A stretch of 64,000 bases of DNA from Gigaspora rosea (Eukaryota; Glomeromycota; Glomeromycetes; Diversisporales; Gigasporaceae), in the NCBI GenBank assembly GCA_003550325.1, contig QKWP01000782.1, positions 93,469-157,468 on the forward strand, written 5' to 3'. Numbering within the stretch: the first letter of the stretch is position 1; each line of letters opens with the position of its first letter. Of the stretch, positions 1-11,090 are shown piece after piece. A program made the translations under genes and the position numbers. The notes beneath the pieces were generated by a model that was not told the DNA's origin, ran no database searches, and saw nothing but the letters and a program-made list of their open reading frames with translations.

Positions 1-1063
1 ATTATCTATTTTCAGCTTATATGTAACTATAATTTATTTTCTTATAATATAAAAACTAATTTTGCAAAAAAGTAATCCTTATTTTCAAATATAATTGTAC
101 AAAGTTTTATTTAATTATTTTAGCATTTTAAAAAAGTAAATCAGAGCTAAAAAAGTGCAAAAACGCAGGCAAATTTGCCTGTGTTCTACTACAATCCAAG
201 GGATAGTTTATTTTGAGATAATTGAGTTTAATCATTTGTTTTGATTTTCGGACTGATCCGGGATTAATTAAATTTCACGATTTGATTGGTTAAATGTAGC
301 AGGTGACTATCGGATAATCTTGTGATGTGTTGGCCTTATGCGGCCTTGTGTAATTTTTCTTTTACAATTATCTTGATTTTTTATTATTCAAATCGACCTT
401 CATTTATAATTGAAAAATATTGGTAATGTCAAATTTTATATAAATCTAATGAAAACTCATTTTTCAAAAAATTGCAAAAAAGGGCTGTTTTAATAGATAA
501 CACCCCATATGTCTCTGCCTATTGATCAATCAAAATAAGCAAAAATCACATGACCCACTTTTCTAAAGCATCAGGTGATCGGAAGAGGTTGTATAACCTA
601 GAATCTGATTACATTTTACTAACTTGGTTGTGCATTCCATGATCAAACCAATCAAAACTTCGAATTTTATATCTATTTTATATTTATTTACGATAATTTA
701 CAACAAAATAAATCTGCACTTACATAAACTTGCACTACTATCTAACTTAATACTAAACCCGAATAACTACTATCTCTTACACTAACTCTGTACTACTATC
801 TAATTCTAACCCTAACCCTAATTCTAATCCTAGGCCCATTTTATCTTCCACTAACTCTAATCCTAATATGATATAAAGGATCTTTAGCAAAATATGGACA
901 TAGTATGAATACGCGATATGGTGATACTGATATAGCAATACGGCGATATGAAACAATACCAGCAAAATACAGCATGACGAGACATTGGTACGATATGGCA
1001 CTAGCGAAATAATATGATATGACACTACTAAAATCAACATGGCACGATATGTGCACTGCCATA
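1..1063. other. AT-rich intergenic DNA, no gene seen
   Basis: No frame has coding character. Around 790-830 there are a few degenerate CCCTAA-like units. From about 890 to 1060 there is a degenerate microrepeat built on variants of GCACGATATGG. A stretch at 230-330 resembles 5575-5665 (both have a gactaatcc-like core, then a gatttgattggtt-like core), so it is probably an old dispersed repeat. Confidence 0.5.
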
Positions 1064-1071
1064 GTGATGAA

Positions 1072-2464
1072 TAGGGTATGGGACAGGCCGGGCTAAGCCC
1101 GGAAACTTGTGGGCCGAGCTGGGCTTTGGTCTAGTTCGGGCCTATAATTTTTGAGCCTGCTATTGTTTGAGCCAAATACAAATCGGGCTCATTAAATAAC
1201 GGGCTGGGTTCAAGCTTTATAAGAAAGCCTGATTAGGCCCGATAATACCCAGTAAACTTATTGTCAAAATTATAAGTAAATTAACTAATCAAATTATTAA
1301 CGTCATAGCAAAAATTGGGGTTTCTGAAAATTGAAGAATTGGGTTAGCTGCACGACACAATTTTACTAAAGCCAGAAACGTTATATAAGTATATCTTAAA
1401 ATTAAAATTTTCTGCAATATAATATATTATTTAATAATAAATGTAGGTCGTATAAGTACTATTTATACACCAAATAGATTCAATTAAGCTCAAGTAATTT
1501 ATTTGCTATAAAAAAAAAAAATAAATCTGTTACTGAATATTTCGCAACCAATAACAGCGCATCTGGCTTTGAATTTAATGTGCTCGCAATCTGATCCCCT
1601 GGTTAGCACATTAAATTCAAAGTCAGATGTTTTTTTAATCATCATGTAAAAACGATCCTTTGGATCTTTCGCCTGGCAATAAAACCGTTATTGGTTCTAC
1701 GAATCTATTAACTATATAATATAATTAATATTGTAATAAATTAAATAAATTAATTTTCGAAGGGATAAAAATCTTATTATCTTTGTGGACTAAATTATAT
1801 TGTTGATTTTTTTGAAATAAAAATAAAATAATCGAACAGAATAAATAAATGAATCTATATCCGCATTATTTCACCAACAAACACATGTTGAAAACTTAAT
1901 TCGTAGATATAATTATTTTACAGACGATTAATTCAATATATTGTACCGACAATTTTTTTTTATAAATTGCACCAACTTTAAACTTAAATCTGACTCTAAC
2001 AACAATGACTAGAGTTAATTTGCCTACAAAATTTGTTTTTGGTAAAATACCTTTTATAAAACGGACTTGTCCGCAAATTATCCGGTTGCAAAATAACCTT
2101 GTCTGAAATTAATTCTTTGCAAATTAAGTTTTCTGTGAAGTAATTATTGGTAAGTTGATCGAAACTGAGTGAACCTGATACCATTAAATAAATATTAAAT
2201 AAAAATCTCAATACATCTATAACTTAACCGGATCAACCAAACAATCATTCGGGAATTATAATAATAGCTGTAAGCAAAAAATTTTAGTAATGCATATAAA
2301 TCTACGGGCCGGGCCAGGTCAGGCATAGTTTTAAATAAGGCCCAGCCCGCTTTATTTCTTGGGCTTTTTTTTCTTCACGGGCCAGACTCGGACTTACAAA
2401 TAATTTTCAGGCTAAGTTTTGGGTCTAAGCAGGCCTGGCCCGACCCGGCCTATCCCGCACCCTA
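1072..2464. mobile_element. Non-autonomous hAT element, GC-rich ends
   Basis: The ends form terminal inverted repeats: TAGGGTATGGGACAGGCCGG on the left and TAGGGTGCGGGATAGGCCGG read inward from the right. The 8-mer GTGATGAA is present exactly on both sides (1064-1071 and 2465-2472), the 8-bp duplication made by hAT transposases. Subterminal DNA on both sides is rich in self-complementary GGGCC/GGCCC blocks, which stand out in AT-rich surroundings. The interior has no transposase, so the element must have been moved in trans. Confidence 0.9.
1561..1628. repeat. Near-perfect inverted repeat inside hAT element
   Basis: Arms of 24 bp (1561-1584 and 1605-1628) pair with one or two mismatches around a 20-bp loop. 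Probably a small fold-back insertion; no target duplication was recognised. Confidence 0.7.
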
Positions 2465-2472
2465 GTGATGAA

Positions 2473-3764
2473 AAAAGGCTTCAATAAAACTAGCAACAAA
2501 AAGTGCACCAAAGATGAAAAAGGCCTAAAGAATGACTCACCAAAATAAAAAGAGTGCCAACAACCAGTGATAAAATACCAACAGAAAATATCACTAACGA
2601 CAGAGGCACCAACAAATAATATTAGTAGTGAAAGGAAGCACCAATAACAATGGCATCAATGACAAACGGCAATGATTCTATATTCTAGCAAACCTAAAAG
2701 AAAAAACCTAAACAGATTAAAGAAAATAAGAAGAAAAAAAAANTTATGAGAACCACTTCACTGGCCGATTCCACGTCTCTAAACAAGCCAAAGAAGAAAG
2801 AGAATATATGACCACCTTTCACAAAAACATCGAAGAAAACGAAAGACAACCCCAGAGAAATAGAAAGTCTATTTATAAACATCTATATGACTACCTATAA
2901 GACGCTTAACCCCGAGAAAATCTAATAATGACACTGACGATGACAATACCAATAATGAGATACCAACTGCAACGACAGAAATGGTATGACAAAAAATAAC
3001 AATAAGCTAAATAAAAAAAAAAAAGTTTGTTAGTAAGAAAAGTGAAGGAAGCAAAGAAAACAAAGGTAAGTAAAAAAAAAAAACACAGAAAAAACAGATC
3101 AAAGATGATTTGTACTTATCTATCTGAATCTGGTGATGCGTGTTTGATTTTGTATTGGCAATCGGATTAATACATGAACTTTTAATTATGTGATTTTCCT
3201 GTTTTTTGATTGGTCAAAAAGGCCAGAGGCATTTAAAATATATTTATCTGGCCAGAGATATATAGAAAAGCCCTTATTATTATTATTTATAGTATTTATT
3301 ATTTCATTTATTTTTTTTAAATATGAATAAAAATATTACCTACTACCTGAGTAACCTGTCAGATAACTTGTTAATTGATTTGTCAGTAATATTGGCTAAT
3401 CTAAGTAGGTTATTTCTTTTAACTGACCTAATTTCTACTTGTCAATTGATTATATTAGCCAATTATACAAATACTCTTTTATAAAGATTTCTTATACAAA
3501 CTTTTGAGTAGTATTTATTTTGAATATTTCTTAATTGTATACAAGTTGTCAGTAATAGAGAATCTAAATACCACTAAAGTTTAATTATTGCATCCTAAAA
3601 AAAAAAATTTTAATTAAAGCAATTTCTTTAATAAATCTAAAGCATACTTTATAATAACAAGTTTGGTATAATCTCATAATATTAACATTACAAATATTAA
3701 GTTTATTATCTACAAAACCTATAGCTGATAAAAGAAGAATATTACAAAATCTAACAGTTTCAAC
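2473..3764. other. AC-rich degenerate repeat tract then AT-rich DNA
   Basis: Positions 2480-3110 are purine- and C-rich with recurring CACCAA and AATGAC units. They resemble the complement of the tract at 34790-35640 in style. One undetermined base is at 2743. The rest is AT-rich with no coding signal. Confidence 0.5.
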
Positions 3765-4042
3765 CAGTGTTATCATGTCTACTATGTCCAAGACTTTTTT
3801 TGCCCATGTTCATGTCCAAACGTCCACAGTGTCCACAACTGTCCAAAAAATATTTTGACTTTAAAATATAATAAATTAATTTAAGAAAAACATAATTATA
3901 TATTTTTTATAGTTCTGAATATTTTTTTGAAAAGAAAAAAATATGATACCTTAATAAAATTTTAAGTAATTTAGATTTATTTTTTTGTTCACAATTGTCT
4001 ACAATTCTCTACAAATTGTCCAGAGCTGTCCTGTGACAACTG
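3765..4042. mobile_element. hAT MITE, 278 bp, CAGTG ends
   Basis: Starts CAGTGTTATCATGTC and ends GTGACAACTG, with the 8-mer GTTTCAAC exactly on both sides (3757-3764 and 4043-4050). Subterminal GTCCA and TGTCC units recur inside both ends. It has no coding capacity. CAGTG-type ends with an 8-bp duplication are typical of hAT elements. Confidence 0.9.
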
Positions 4043-4115
4043 GTTTCAACTGATTATAAATAACTTTAAAAGATCCAAGAATCTAGATCAATTAATAAAA
4101 TTCAATTTAAAATTA

Positions 4116-4584
4116 CTGTATATGTCTGGAAATAAGCCACTACCTAAAATAAGCTACCTCCTGATTTTTTTTAAAAATTTTAAAAAATTCATTAGCAGTT
4201 GTTATATATAAAAGTCTAAATTTTACTAAGTAAACTTCAAAAAGTTGATTAAGTAAAGTTGTTCAGAGTATCAAAATACACTTATAATAAAAATTTGGTG
4301 TCATTTGGACAACTTTTTATTAAGGAAGTAACAAAAATCAGATAATTTTTTAGGAGAGAAGAGGTAAAAAAAGTTAAAATTATATATAAGAACCTGGCTA
4401 TATATATATTAAAAAAGAGAGAGGGGAGTAGGCCTCTAATAAAAAATAATCAGGTAATTAATGACACAGCCCTTAGTATATTTTTTAATTTTTCAAAAAA
4501 CTCAATATTTCGAAATTAAGCTACTTTACAATTTTTGTATAATTTTTTGGCCAAAAAAGGTAGCTTAATTTTGGACACATACAG
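4116..4584. mobile_element. Tc1/mariner-like MITE with nested MITE
   Basis: Ends are TACTGTATATGTCTGGAAAT on the left and, read inward from the right, TACTGTATGTGTCCAAAATT, with TA at both borders. The inner part resembles the arms of the fold-back at 16779-17100 (shared blocks such as TCTAAATTTTACTAAG and TATCAAAATACAC). A second MITE (4324-4472) is inserted in it. Confidence 0.7.
4324..4472. mobile_element. PIF/Harbinger-like MITE, copy 1
   Basis: One of three copies in the window (others 15321-15472 and 43960-44087). Ends resemble GGGGAGTAACAAAAATCAGG and GGGCAGTATCATTAATCACC. Flanks are TAA and TTA, fitting a 3-bp TWA duplication. No coding content. Superfamily assignment rests only on the TWA flank and G-rich ends. 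Confidence 0.75.
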
Positions 4585-4686
4585 TATTTCTGGTGCTTTT
4601 GGTTATTATAACTGAGCTAAAGATATAAATATATTACTGCTCCATTAGATAAGTTTACTAATATAGCGAAAAGCAGAACTATCTAT

Positions 4687-4972
4687 TAGGGTTCCTCAAA
4701 TTCAAATCAAATCAAATATTGGATCAACTTGAATTTGATCAAATCAAATTGACCCTGATTTGAATTTGATTTGATTCAAATATTTGAATTTGAATTTGAT
4801 TTGAATTTGAATTTTTAATAGTAATTTTCAAATAAAATCAAATATTTGTCAAATCAAATCAAATTTGGCCATATTTGAATTTGATCAAATCAAATATAGT
4901 CAAATTTGAATTTGAATTTGATCAAATATTTGATTCAAATATTTGAAGATCAAATCAAATTGCAGAACCCTA
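4687..4972. mobile_element. hAT MITE made of TTTGA repeats
   Basis: Starts TAGGGTTCC and ends GAACCCTA, with the exact 8-mer CTATCTAT on both sides (4679-4686 and 4973-4980). Almost the whole body is a degenerate array of ATTTGAATTTGA and its complement TCAAATCAAAT, so the element consists largely of subterminal-type repeats. Confidence 0.9.
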
Positions 4973-4980
4973 CTATCTAT

Positions 4981-5777
4981 AGATTTTATAAGAACCAATA
5001 TACATAGTATCTATAAAAGCTTGAATAATTTCTAAATTGCATACTTGATATTTTTAAAGTTGTTGCAGTTTTTGAATTTCATAAAGTTAAAGAGGAATCT
5101 TTTGATCTAGTAACAATTTTTTTTATTAAGTGAATTGATTTGTAGTTATTGAATTTGCATATTCAAAAAAAGCATTTATACAATTACCTAATAAAACTAG
5201 AATAAAAATAATAATTAAAAAAAGATGATATAATACACAATCATGATCTGAATAGAAATGTACTTTGCTACATCCATATTGTTGTATCATTTGTATCTGC
5301 TAGGAGAATTGTGTTTTTAGGATACCAATTTAACTACTATAAATAAATAAAATTAATTTAAAAACAAGAAAAAGTTATGTTCTTTTATAATAAAATAACT
5401 TATTACAACTTTGTCAGAACCTTCTATCAACTTTTCATACAAAAACTTTACTATTTATACCACTTGCTACATATTGCCAGGACTCTGAACATCTAGTACA
5501 GAGGTTATATAGGGCCTTTGCAATAGAAAGGGCTGATACTGGTTTATATATGATTTTGAGAAAAGCATGTTTGTTTTGTTTGGACTAATCCAGGTTAATC
5601 AAAATTTTCATGATTTGATTAGTTCATTATATCAGGTAATCCTATGATGTACAAAACTTTCAAGAAAATTTTTTTTAAATATCTCAATTTTTATTTTTAT
5701 TTTTTTTAAGTTAAAGTCTGCCACTATGGATAGGAGTCTTTTTATTCAAGTATATAGACCTCAGCAACCTCTATGGG
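4981..5777. other. AT-rich DNA, nothing recognised
   Basis: No gene or clear element. Positions 5575-5665 resemble 230-330 (diverged dispersed repeat). Confidence 0.4.
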
Positions 5778-6721
5778 CTCCTGACTAGGGGTCTTAGCTA
5801 GGTCGGTCTGACCCAACCCGGGTCGGGTTGGGTCAGATTAAACCTGGGTCAGGTCAGACCTGGGTCAGAAAAAACCCGGGTTGGGTCAGACCCGGGTTAG
5901 ACCCGGGTTAATAATGGATAACGCATGATAAAACCATTTCATATGTAAATTATTCCAGACAACCAATTCTCCGACAATAACCCATCTCTAATACTTTACT
6001 TAATAATCAATTCCCACAATTACAACCTCTCTGATAACAAACTTCCTGCAACCTTTCCTTCTCCAACAACCCTCCCTTCTCCCTACAATCTTTCTTCCCT
6101 CGACAACCTTTCTTTTTCCCGACAACCCCCTTCTCCTATAACCTTTTCTTTTTCCATCAACTCTCCTTCTCCCAACAATGCTCCCTTCCCCTGACAACCT
6201 TCCTTACGTTCTTTTCCCTGATAGCCTTCCCTATTCCCGACAATCTTATATCCTTAATCTTTCCTTCCTGGCAACCTTTCTTTCCTTGAAATCTCACTTC
6301 TCTAATATAACTACATCCGCAATACCACCACTCCTCCACACAAACACTTTCTCACTATCACTTCCAAAAACTTCCCAACAGCTATTCTCTTTGCAGCATA
6401 TTTAATTTTAGTTAAAAAAAATATTAATATTAAAAAAAAAATCGACTGAATAAAAAAAAATATAAATATAAAAAATTATTAAAAAAAAAAAGAATCGTTA
6501 AATAAAAATAATAAAAATTTAAATTATAATTTAAAATTAAAAGTTAGGCTAAGCATAACCTGATGTTTCAAAATTCCAGTCAGCGGGTCAGATTTTCTTT
6601 TTTTAAAAAAAAAAAAAAAATTTGCATGGCCTAAATTAATTCATGTTCACATCTAAGGTCATGCAAAGTTAATTTTTTGGTTTGCATAACATGGAATCAG
6701 AAAATTTTTTTTTATCGAACC

Positions 6722-8365
6722 TAGGGCTCCTATCGGATCGGACCGAACCGGACTTTTGTCAAGTTTGAATCCGGTTCGATTTTCGAACCGAACACGAACT
6801 TTTTGTTTCGAACTTTTTAGTCAAGTTCGAGTTCGGTCCGGGTTCGGTCCGAAGTTTGTCAAACTAGTTTGAAATCCGAATTAGTGATATGAATCAAAAA
6901 TCGATTAATCGATTAGTTGCGACGAATGATATTGCATGATCGATTTATATAATTTACCGGTAAGTTTTATTTATTTTATTATATTATATTATAATAGTTT
7001 TATGTACAGTATTTATTATATCATAGTTATTTAATTATTGTATCATATTTATGTGCGTAATATACATAGTATAAAATGTTTCTAGTAACGAATATCATTG
7101 CTTACCACTAATTCTGTCCAAAACCTTACCCTAACCTATAACCCGTGTCCGTATCCTTACTCTAACCTTAACCCGCAACCCTAACCTTAAAATTCAACTA
7201 ACCCACCAAACCTTACCTATAACCTGTGTCCGTATTTACCATTACTCTGAATTCTAATTCACGTCCTAATTATCCTTACCCTAACTCTAACCCGCAACCA
7301 TAACCCTAGCTTTAAAATCTAACTAACCCACCAAGTTGACGAAGCTCATACCTACAAAGAAAGAATTCACACCAAACGTCAATGTAATGCTTTCAGACAG
7401 GCCATAAGTCGCATTAAGTACACCAGCCTTAACTTATGGAATCAACAACGAAGCACCAAAACGATAGCGGCACTATAAATAACGACGATGACGAAGACAC
7501 TAACGATGAATTAACGACTAAAAGAAAAATAAACAAGAGTTAGTAAAGAACAAAATAAAAGAAAAGATGTGACGCCTATCTGAAAGACACATCAGCAGTG
7601 CGGCAACGTGAAATTAACGCTGCACCGACAATAACGAAGTCACTAACACATGACGACTCAAAGCAAATATTCCACCATACGAACGGAGGCACTATATGAA
7701 AAACGACTACAAGTGACGACTTCAATATACGAACGAAGGAACCACCATACGATGACTTTAGCATACGAGGAAAAGCATCATCACGCCAACATACGACGAC
7801 TCCAAGCGACGGCTCCAACATACGACGACTCCAAGAAACAGCATCAGCAAAAAAACGACATAACCAAAAAAGGGAAGGTACTAAGGCGGCTGCTACAAAA
7901 AAAAAATACAAAAAAAAATTAATTAGAAAGAAGAAAAAAAAACGTAACCAAAAAAAAAATCAATACTTATATTTTGCGCAGATCTCTCTCCCGGTTAAAC
8001 GTAGTAATTTTCATTTTTAAAAAATATATTTAAAAATTTTATATATATAAATATATATATAAAATAAAATTTTAATTTTTTCAAAAAAGGCACCCGGCCG
8101 GGTTACAGAAACAATTATATTTGTTTGCACGGCCTAACTAATCGATTATGATTTTTTGCCCGATTCATAACACTAATCCAAATACTAGTATAAATATTCG
8201 AACTTCAAACTAGTTTGACAAACTTCGGACCGAACCGAACTGAACTCTTAACTGAGTTTGAGTCTGGTTCGAAGTTTGAAACTAGCAAAATTTAGAGTTC
8301 GAGTTCGGTTCGATCCCGGATCGGATCTGAACCGGACCGAACCCGAACCGAACATAGGAGCACTA
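6722..8365. mobile_element. Nested non-autonomous hAT element, GGTTCGAACC ends
   Basis: Ends TAGGGCTCCTATCGGATCGG and TAGTGCTCCTATGTTCGG (inward). Exact flanking 8-mer ATCGAACC at 6714-6721 and 8366-8373. Subterminal DNA on both sides is a run of CGGTTCGAACCGAAC-like palindromes. A third hAT element (6882-8175) makes up most of its length, leaving about 340 bp of its own sequence. Confidence 0.9.
6882..8175. mobile_element. Third-level hAT element, TAATCGATTA ends
   Basis: Ends TAGTGATATGAATCAAAAAT and TAGTGTTATGAATCGGGC (inward). Flanking 8-mers ATCCGAAT and ATCCAAAT match in 7 of 8. Subterminal motif is the palindrome TAATCGATTA, shared with the related copy at 37805-38219. The interior has degenerate telomere-like CCCTAA and ACCC tracts (7100-7330) and a degenerate ACGACG-rich tract (7440-7860) without a convincing gene. 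Confidence 0.85.
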
Positions 8366-8510
8366 ATCGAACCTATCGGGTACTTCTGGAAATTAAGGTC
8401 ATCATCGGAAAAATGGTACAATAGGAATTTAAAAAAAAATTTTTTTTGGAAAATTGGATCAGTGGGTTATACAAAACGAAAAATTGTAGTCTTATAAAAA
8501 AAAATTGAAA

Positions 8511-8593
8511 TTTCGCCGGCCAATAAAATTTTAAAATCACATGTGAAGTTTGGTTTATAAACTGTGATCTTAAAATTTGATTAGCTGGCAAAA
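8511..8593. repeat. Short inverted repeat
   Basis: The left arm, beginning near TCGCCGGCCAATAAAATTTT, pairs imperfectly with DNA ending ATTTGATTAGCTGGCAA. Probably an old fold-back MITE. Confidence 0.5.
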
Positions 8594-8626
8594 TTATTGT
8601 GCAGTATATATTTAAATTAATTTTGG

Positions 8627-8788
8627 GACCCTATTCATAATTTTTTTATGATTAAATGTTGTTGCGATCATGATTGCTAAAGCTAGCCAATCTGAGCTTA
8701 CACAAACTCGGATTCATAATAATTGGCTGGCTTTAGTATTGTGATCGCAACAATCATTTAATCATAAAAAAATTTATTAATAGGGGTC
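8627..8788. repeat. Fold-back MITE with GACCCTATT ends
   Basis: Arms of about 60 bp pair well. The left contains TTTTTATGATTAAATG and TTGCGATCATGATTGC, the right CATTTAATCATAAAAA. Outer ends GACCCTATT and AATAGGGGTC are complementary apart from one extra base. No target duplication was identified. Confidence 0.65.
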
Positions 8789-8828
8789 AAAATTATTCAA
8801 ACCGTAATAAACGATGTTTTTAATTTAT

Positions 8829-8956
8829 TGCGATTTGCAAAATTATGTGAAATTTACAGATTAAAAAAAAAGGAAGAAATCAATAATTTTAGAAATCAGA
8901 AATCATTGATTTCTTTTGCAAATATTTCACATAATTTTGCAAACTGCAATAACCGA
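8829..8956. repeat. Second fold-back immediately downstream
   Basis: Arms containing GCAAAATTATGTGAAAT and ATTTCACATAATTTTGC are perfect complements at their core, with a purine-rich loop. It abuts the fold-back at 8627-8788. Confidence 0.65.
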
Positions 8957-9178
8957 TTTTTTTAATTTTTTTTAATAAACATTTTTTTTTAATTTAAACG
9001 ATCTTTTTGTTAATTTAACAATTTTTTTAAAATTTAAATTTTGTTTTATTTATTTTTATTTTTTTTTTGGATTTAGAATTTTGGTTTTTTTAATTTTTTT
9101 TAGTTTTTAAATGATGTTTTTTTAAAGATTTATTTATTTTTGCACCAATATTAAATACTGGAAATTATTAAGCAGTTA

Positions 9179-9448
9179 GGCCACATAAACTTATACTATT
9201 GGTTTTCATATCCCGGCCAGGTCAGTGAGATAGAGTTTTGAAATTTTAATTTTTTAATATATTAGATAATAGAAATTCTCCATTCATAATTATGCGAACA
9301 GAGCGAATTTTTAATATAGTAAAGATTATTAATCAATTACATAAATAAAATTTTTTTTATTAAAAAATTTTTTTTAAAAAAAATTAAAATCCGGGTTGCC
9401 GGGTCACGAAAGGTTACTTGAAAACCAAAAGTATAAGTTTGTATAGCC
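9179..9448. mobile_element. TTA-flanked MITE, PIF/Harbinger-like
   Basis: Left end GGCCACATAAACTTATACTA and right end read inward GGCTATACAAACTTATACTT are about 80% alike, followed on both sides by TTGGTTTTCA. TTA flanks both ends (9176-9178 and 9449-9451). Length 270 bp, no coding. Confidence 0.75.
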
Positions 9449-10195
9449 TTAGGGGAATATAATTAGAAAACTTTGTTATGGAGTGTAATTATAAAAGCAT
9501 GTTGGGAAGGTAATAGAAGAGTGTGCCGGGGAAAATAATCAGAAGAATGTGTCAGAAAAGAATGTGCTGGGAAGGTATTTAGATGAGTGTGATGGAGAAG
9601 TGTATATTCAGGAGATGTCAGTGGTATCGTGGAAGGGGTTGTCATGATTGTTGGGTAAGAGATTGTGGGCAAATAGCTGTTGGGTAGGGGACAGGGTAGT
9701 TGTTATAGAAGTGGTTGTGTTGGGGAAGGGGTTGTTGGGAACTGATATTATAGTATTGTATCGGGAAAGGGAGTTGTGCCAGGAAAGGAAAATAAAATTC
9801 TTGATTTTTATTGGTTAATTATATTTAGAAGTTTCAGTATAGTTACGGAGTTCGGACTTTGGGCAAGTTTTGGCTAGAAAATAATATCTGAAACTAGTAA
9901 TACCAGTTTCGGTTTTGGTTAATTCGAAACTATAGAGTTTCAGCAGCATCATTAGTTGCATCACCCATTATTAACCCAGATTCAACCCAGATTGGGTTGG
10001 GTTGAGTCAGACCTGGGTCGGGTTTGACATGAGGCGGGTCAGATCCGAGTCGGGTTTGGCATGAGGCAGGTCAGACCCGGGTCAGATTTGATATGAAGCG
10101 GGTCAGACCCGGGTCGGGTTTTGACCCAAGTGGGTCTGACCTGGGTCAGGCCCAAACCCGACCTAACCCAACCCATTAAGACCCCTACTCTTGAC

Positions 10196-11082
10196 ATTTG
10201 TTACAAATGAGAGTACAACTAGTTACACATACAACTTTTGGTTGTCTAATTTAAGTAGTCTGTCTGCTCGAAGGTTCTATACTAGCTGCCATACCTGCAA
10301 CCCAACTAGAGGGTTGTCTATTTAAACCCTCTGGTCCAAGCTTTACCTGCCAGCCCACTTGTATCACCAGTTCAGCCCTCCGGTACATTAGCCAGTCAAA
10401 AACAGCCCTAGATACCAACAAATCATCCCTTAAGACTAGTTTATCCTTGCAGAAAAATTGGTAAAGCAGTCCCTGTCCTACACAGGTATTACCTACATTT
10501 CGGTAACTTACGCACTCACCGAGGCAAGCAACTTATGGTCAAGAAATATTCTGAAACTGCTACCATTACCTACTTTTGCCCTTGTAAGGTTCATTCTAAC
10601 TTTGGTACCCACTATCGTTTTCTTACTAGTCCTTCACAATACCTTCCAGACTTCCAATTCAGTTGGTCCGGAAGGGTTGATCTACTCGGCATTAGGTGCT
10701 ATTATGGTTTTTCTTTTCCTGGTACCTACTTCTATAACATAGATCCTTTTCCTCCGGTACTTAATCCGGCGGCCAGGTTGGTAGATCTTGTTCCTAAGGT
10801 TGACGTCTGGTTCTTCGGTTCCAGTCCAATATTCCAGTTTTGGTAGTACCATTAAAGATTTTTGCTACCTCCTTACCCAGGTCTTGCCAAATGAGTTTTT
10901 GTTTCCCTGGTTCCTTGAATTTGTTTGTGTTACAAGACACAACTTCGTCCGAAAGCTCCCATTTGAGATGTTTACCAAGAACTACAGGTAATATACCCAA
11001 TCGAACAACTACAGATCAAAATCCAATATATCAGGTACCTATCGAGTACCATATTACTATAATTAAAATACTATATATCGGT
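10196..11082. other. GC-richer stretch rich in GGTACC/GGTA, no identified gene
   Basis: Base composition is clearly less AT-rich than the surroundings, and GGTACC, CCGGTA and GGTAAC motifs recur throughout. Overlapping open frames exist (for example 10458-10742, 94 codons) but none resembles a known family, and the frames run over the same repeats. It may be the body or end of an unrecognised element, or the relic of an exon-rich locus. Confidence 0.4.
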
Positions 11083-11090
11083 AACCTACC

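Larger units (their letters stand above)
5786..10187. mobile_element. Large non-autonomous hAT element, nested host
   Basis: Ends are TAGGGGTCTTAGCTAGGTCG and, read inward from the right, TAGGGGTCTTAATGGGTTGG. The flanking 8-mers are CTCCTGAC and CTCTTGAC (7 of 8 match). About 150-200 bp inside each end is an array of GGGTCAGACCCGGGT-like units that are nearly self-complementary. The interior (5930-6410) is pyrimidine-rich with no transposase. It hosts other insertions: 6722-8365, with 6882-8175 inside that, and 9179-9448. Confidence 0.85.

Noticed and set aside
5999..6405. Open frames on both strands in 6000-6405
   Set aside because: Low-complexity CCTTCTCC/GACAACC tract inside a non-autonomous hAT element; no conserved motif.
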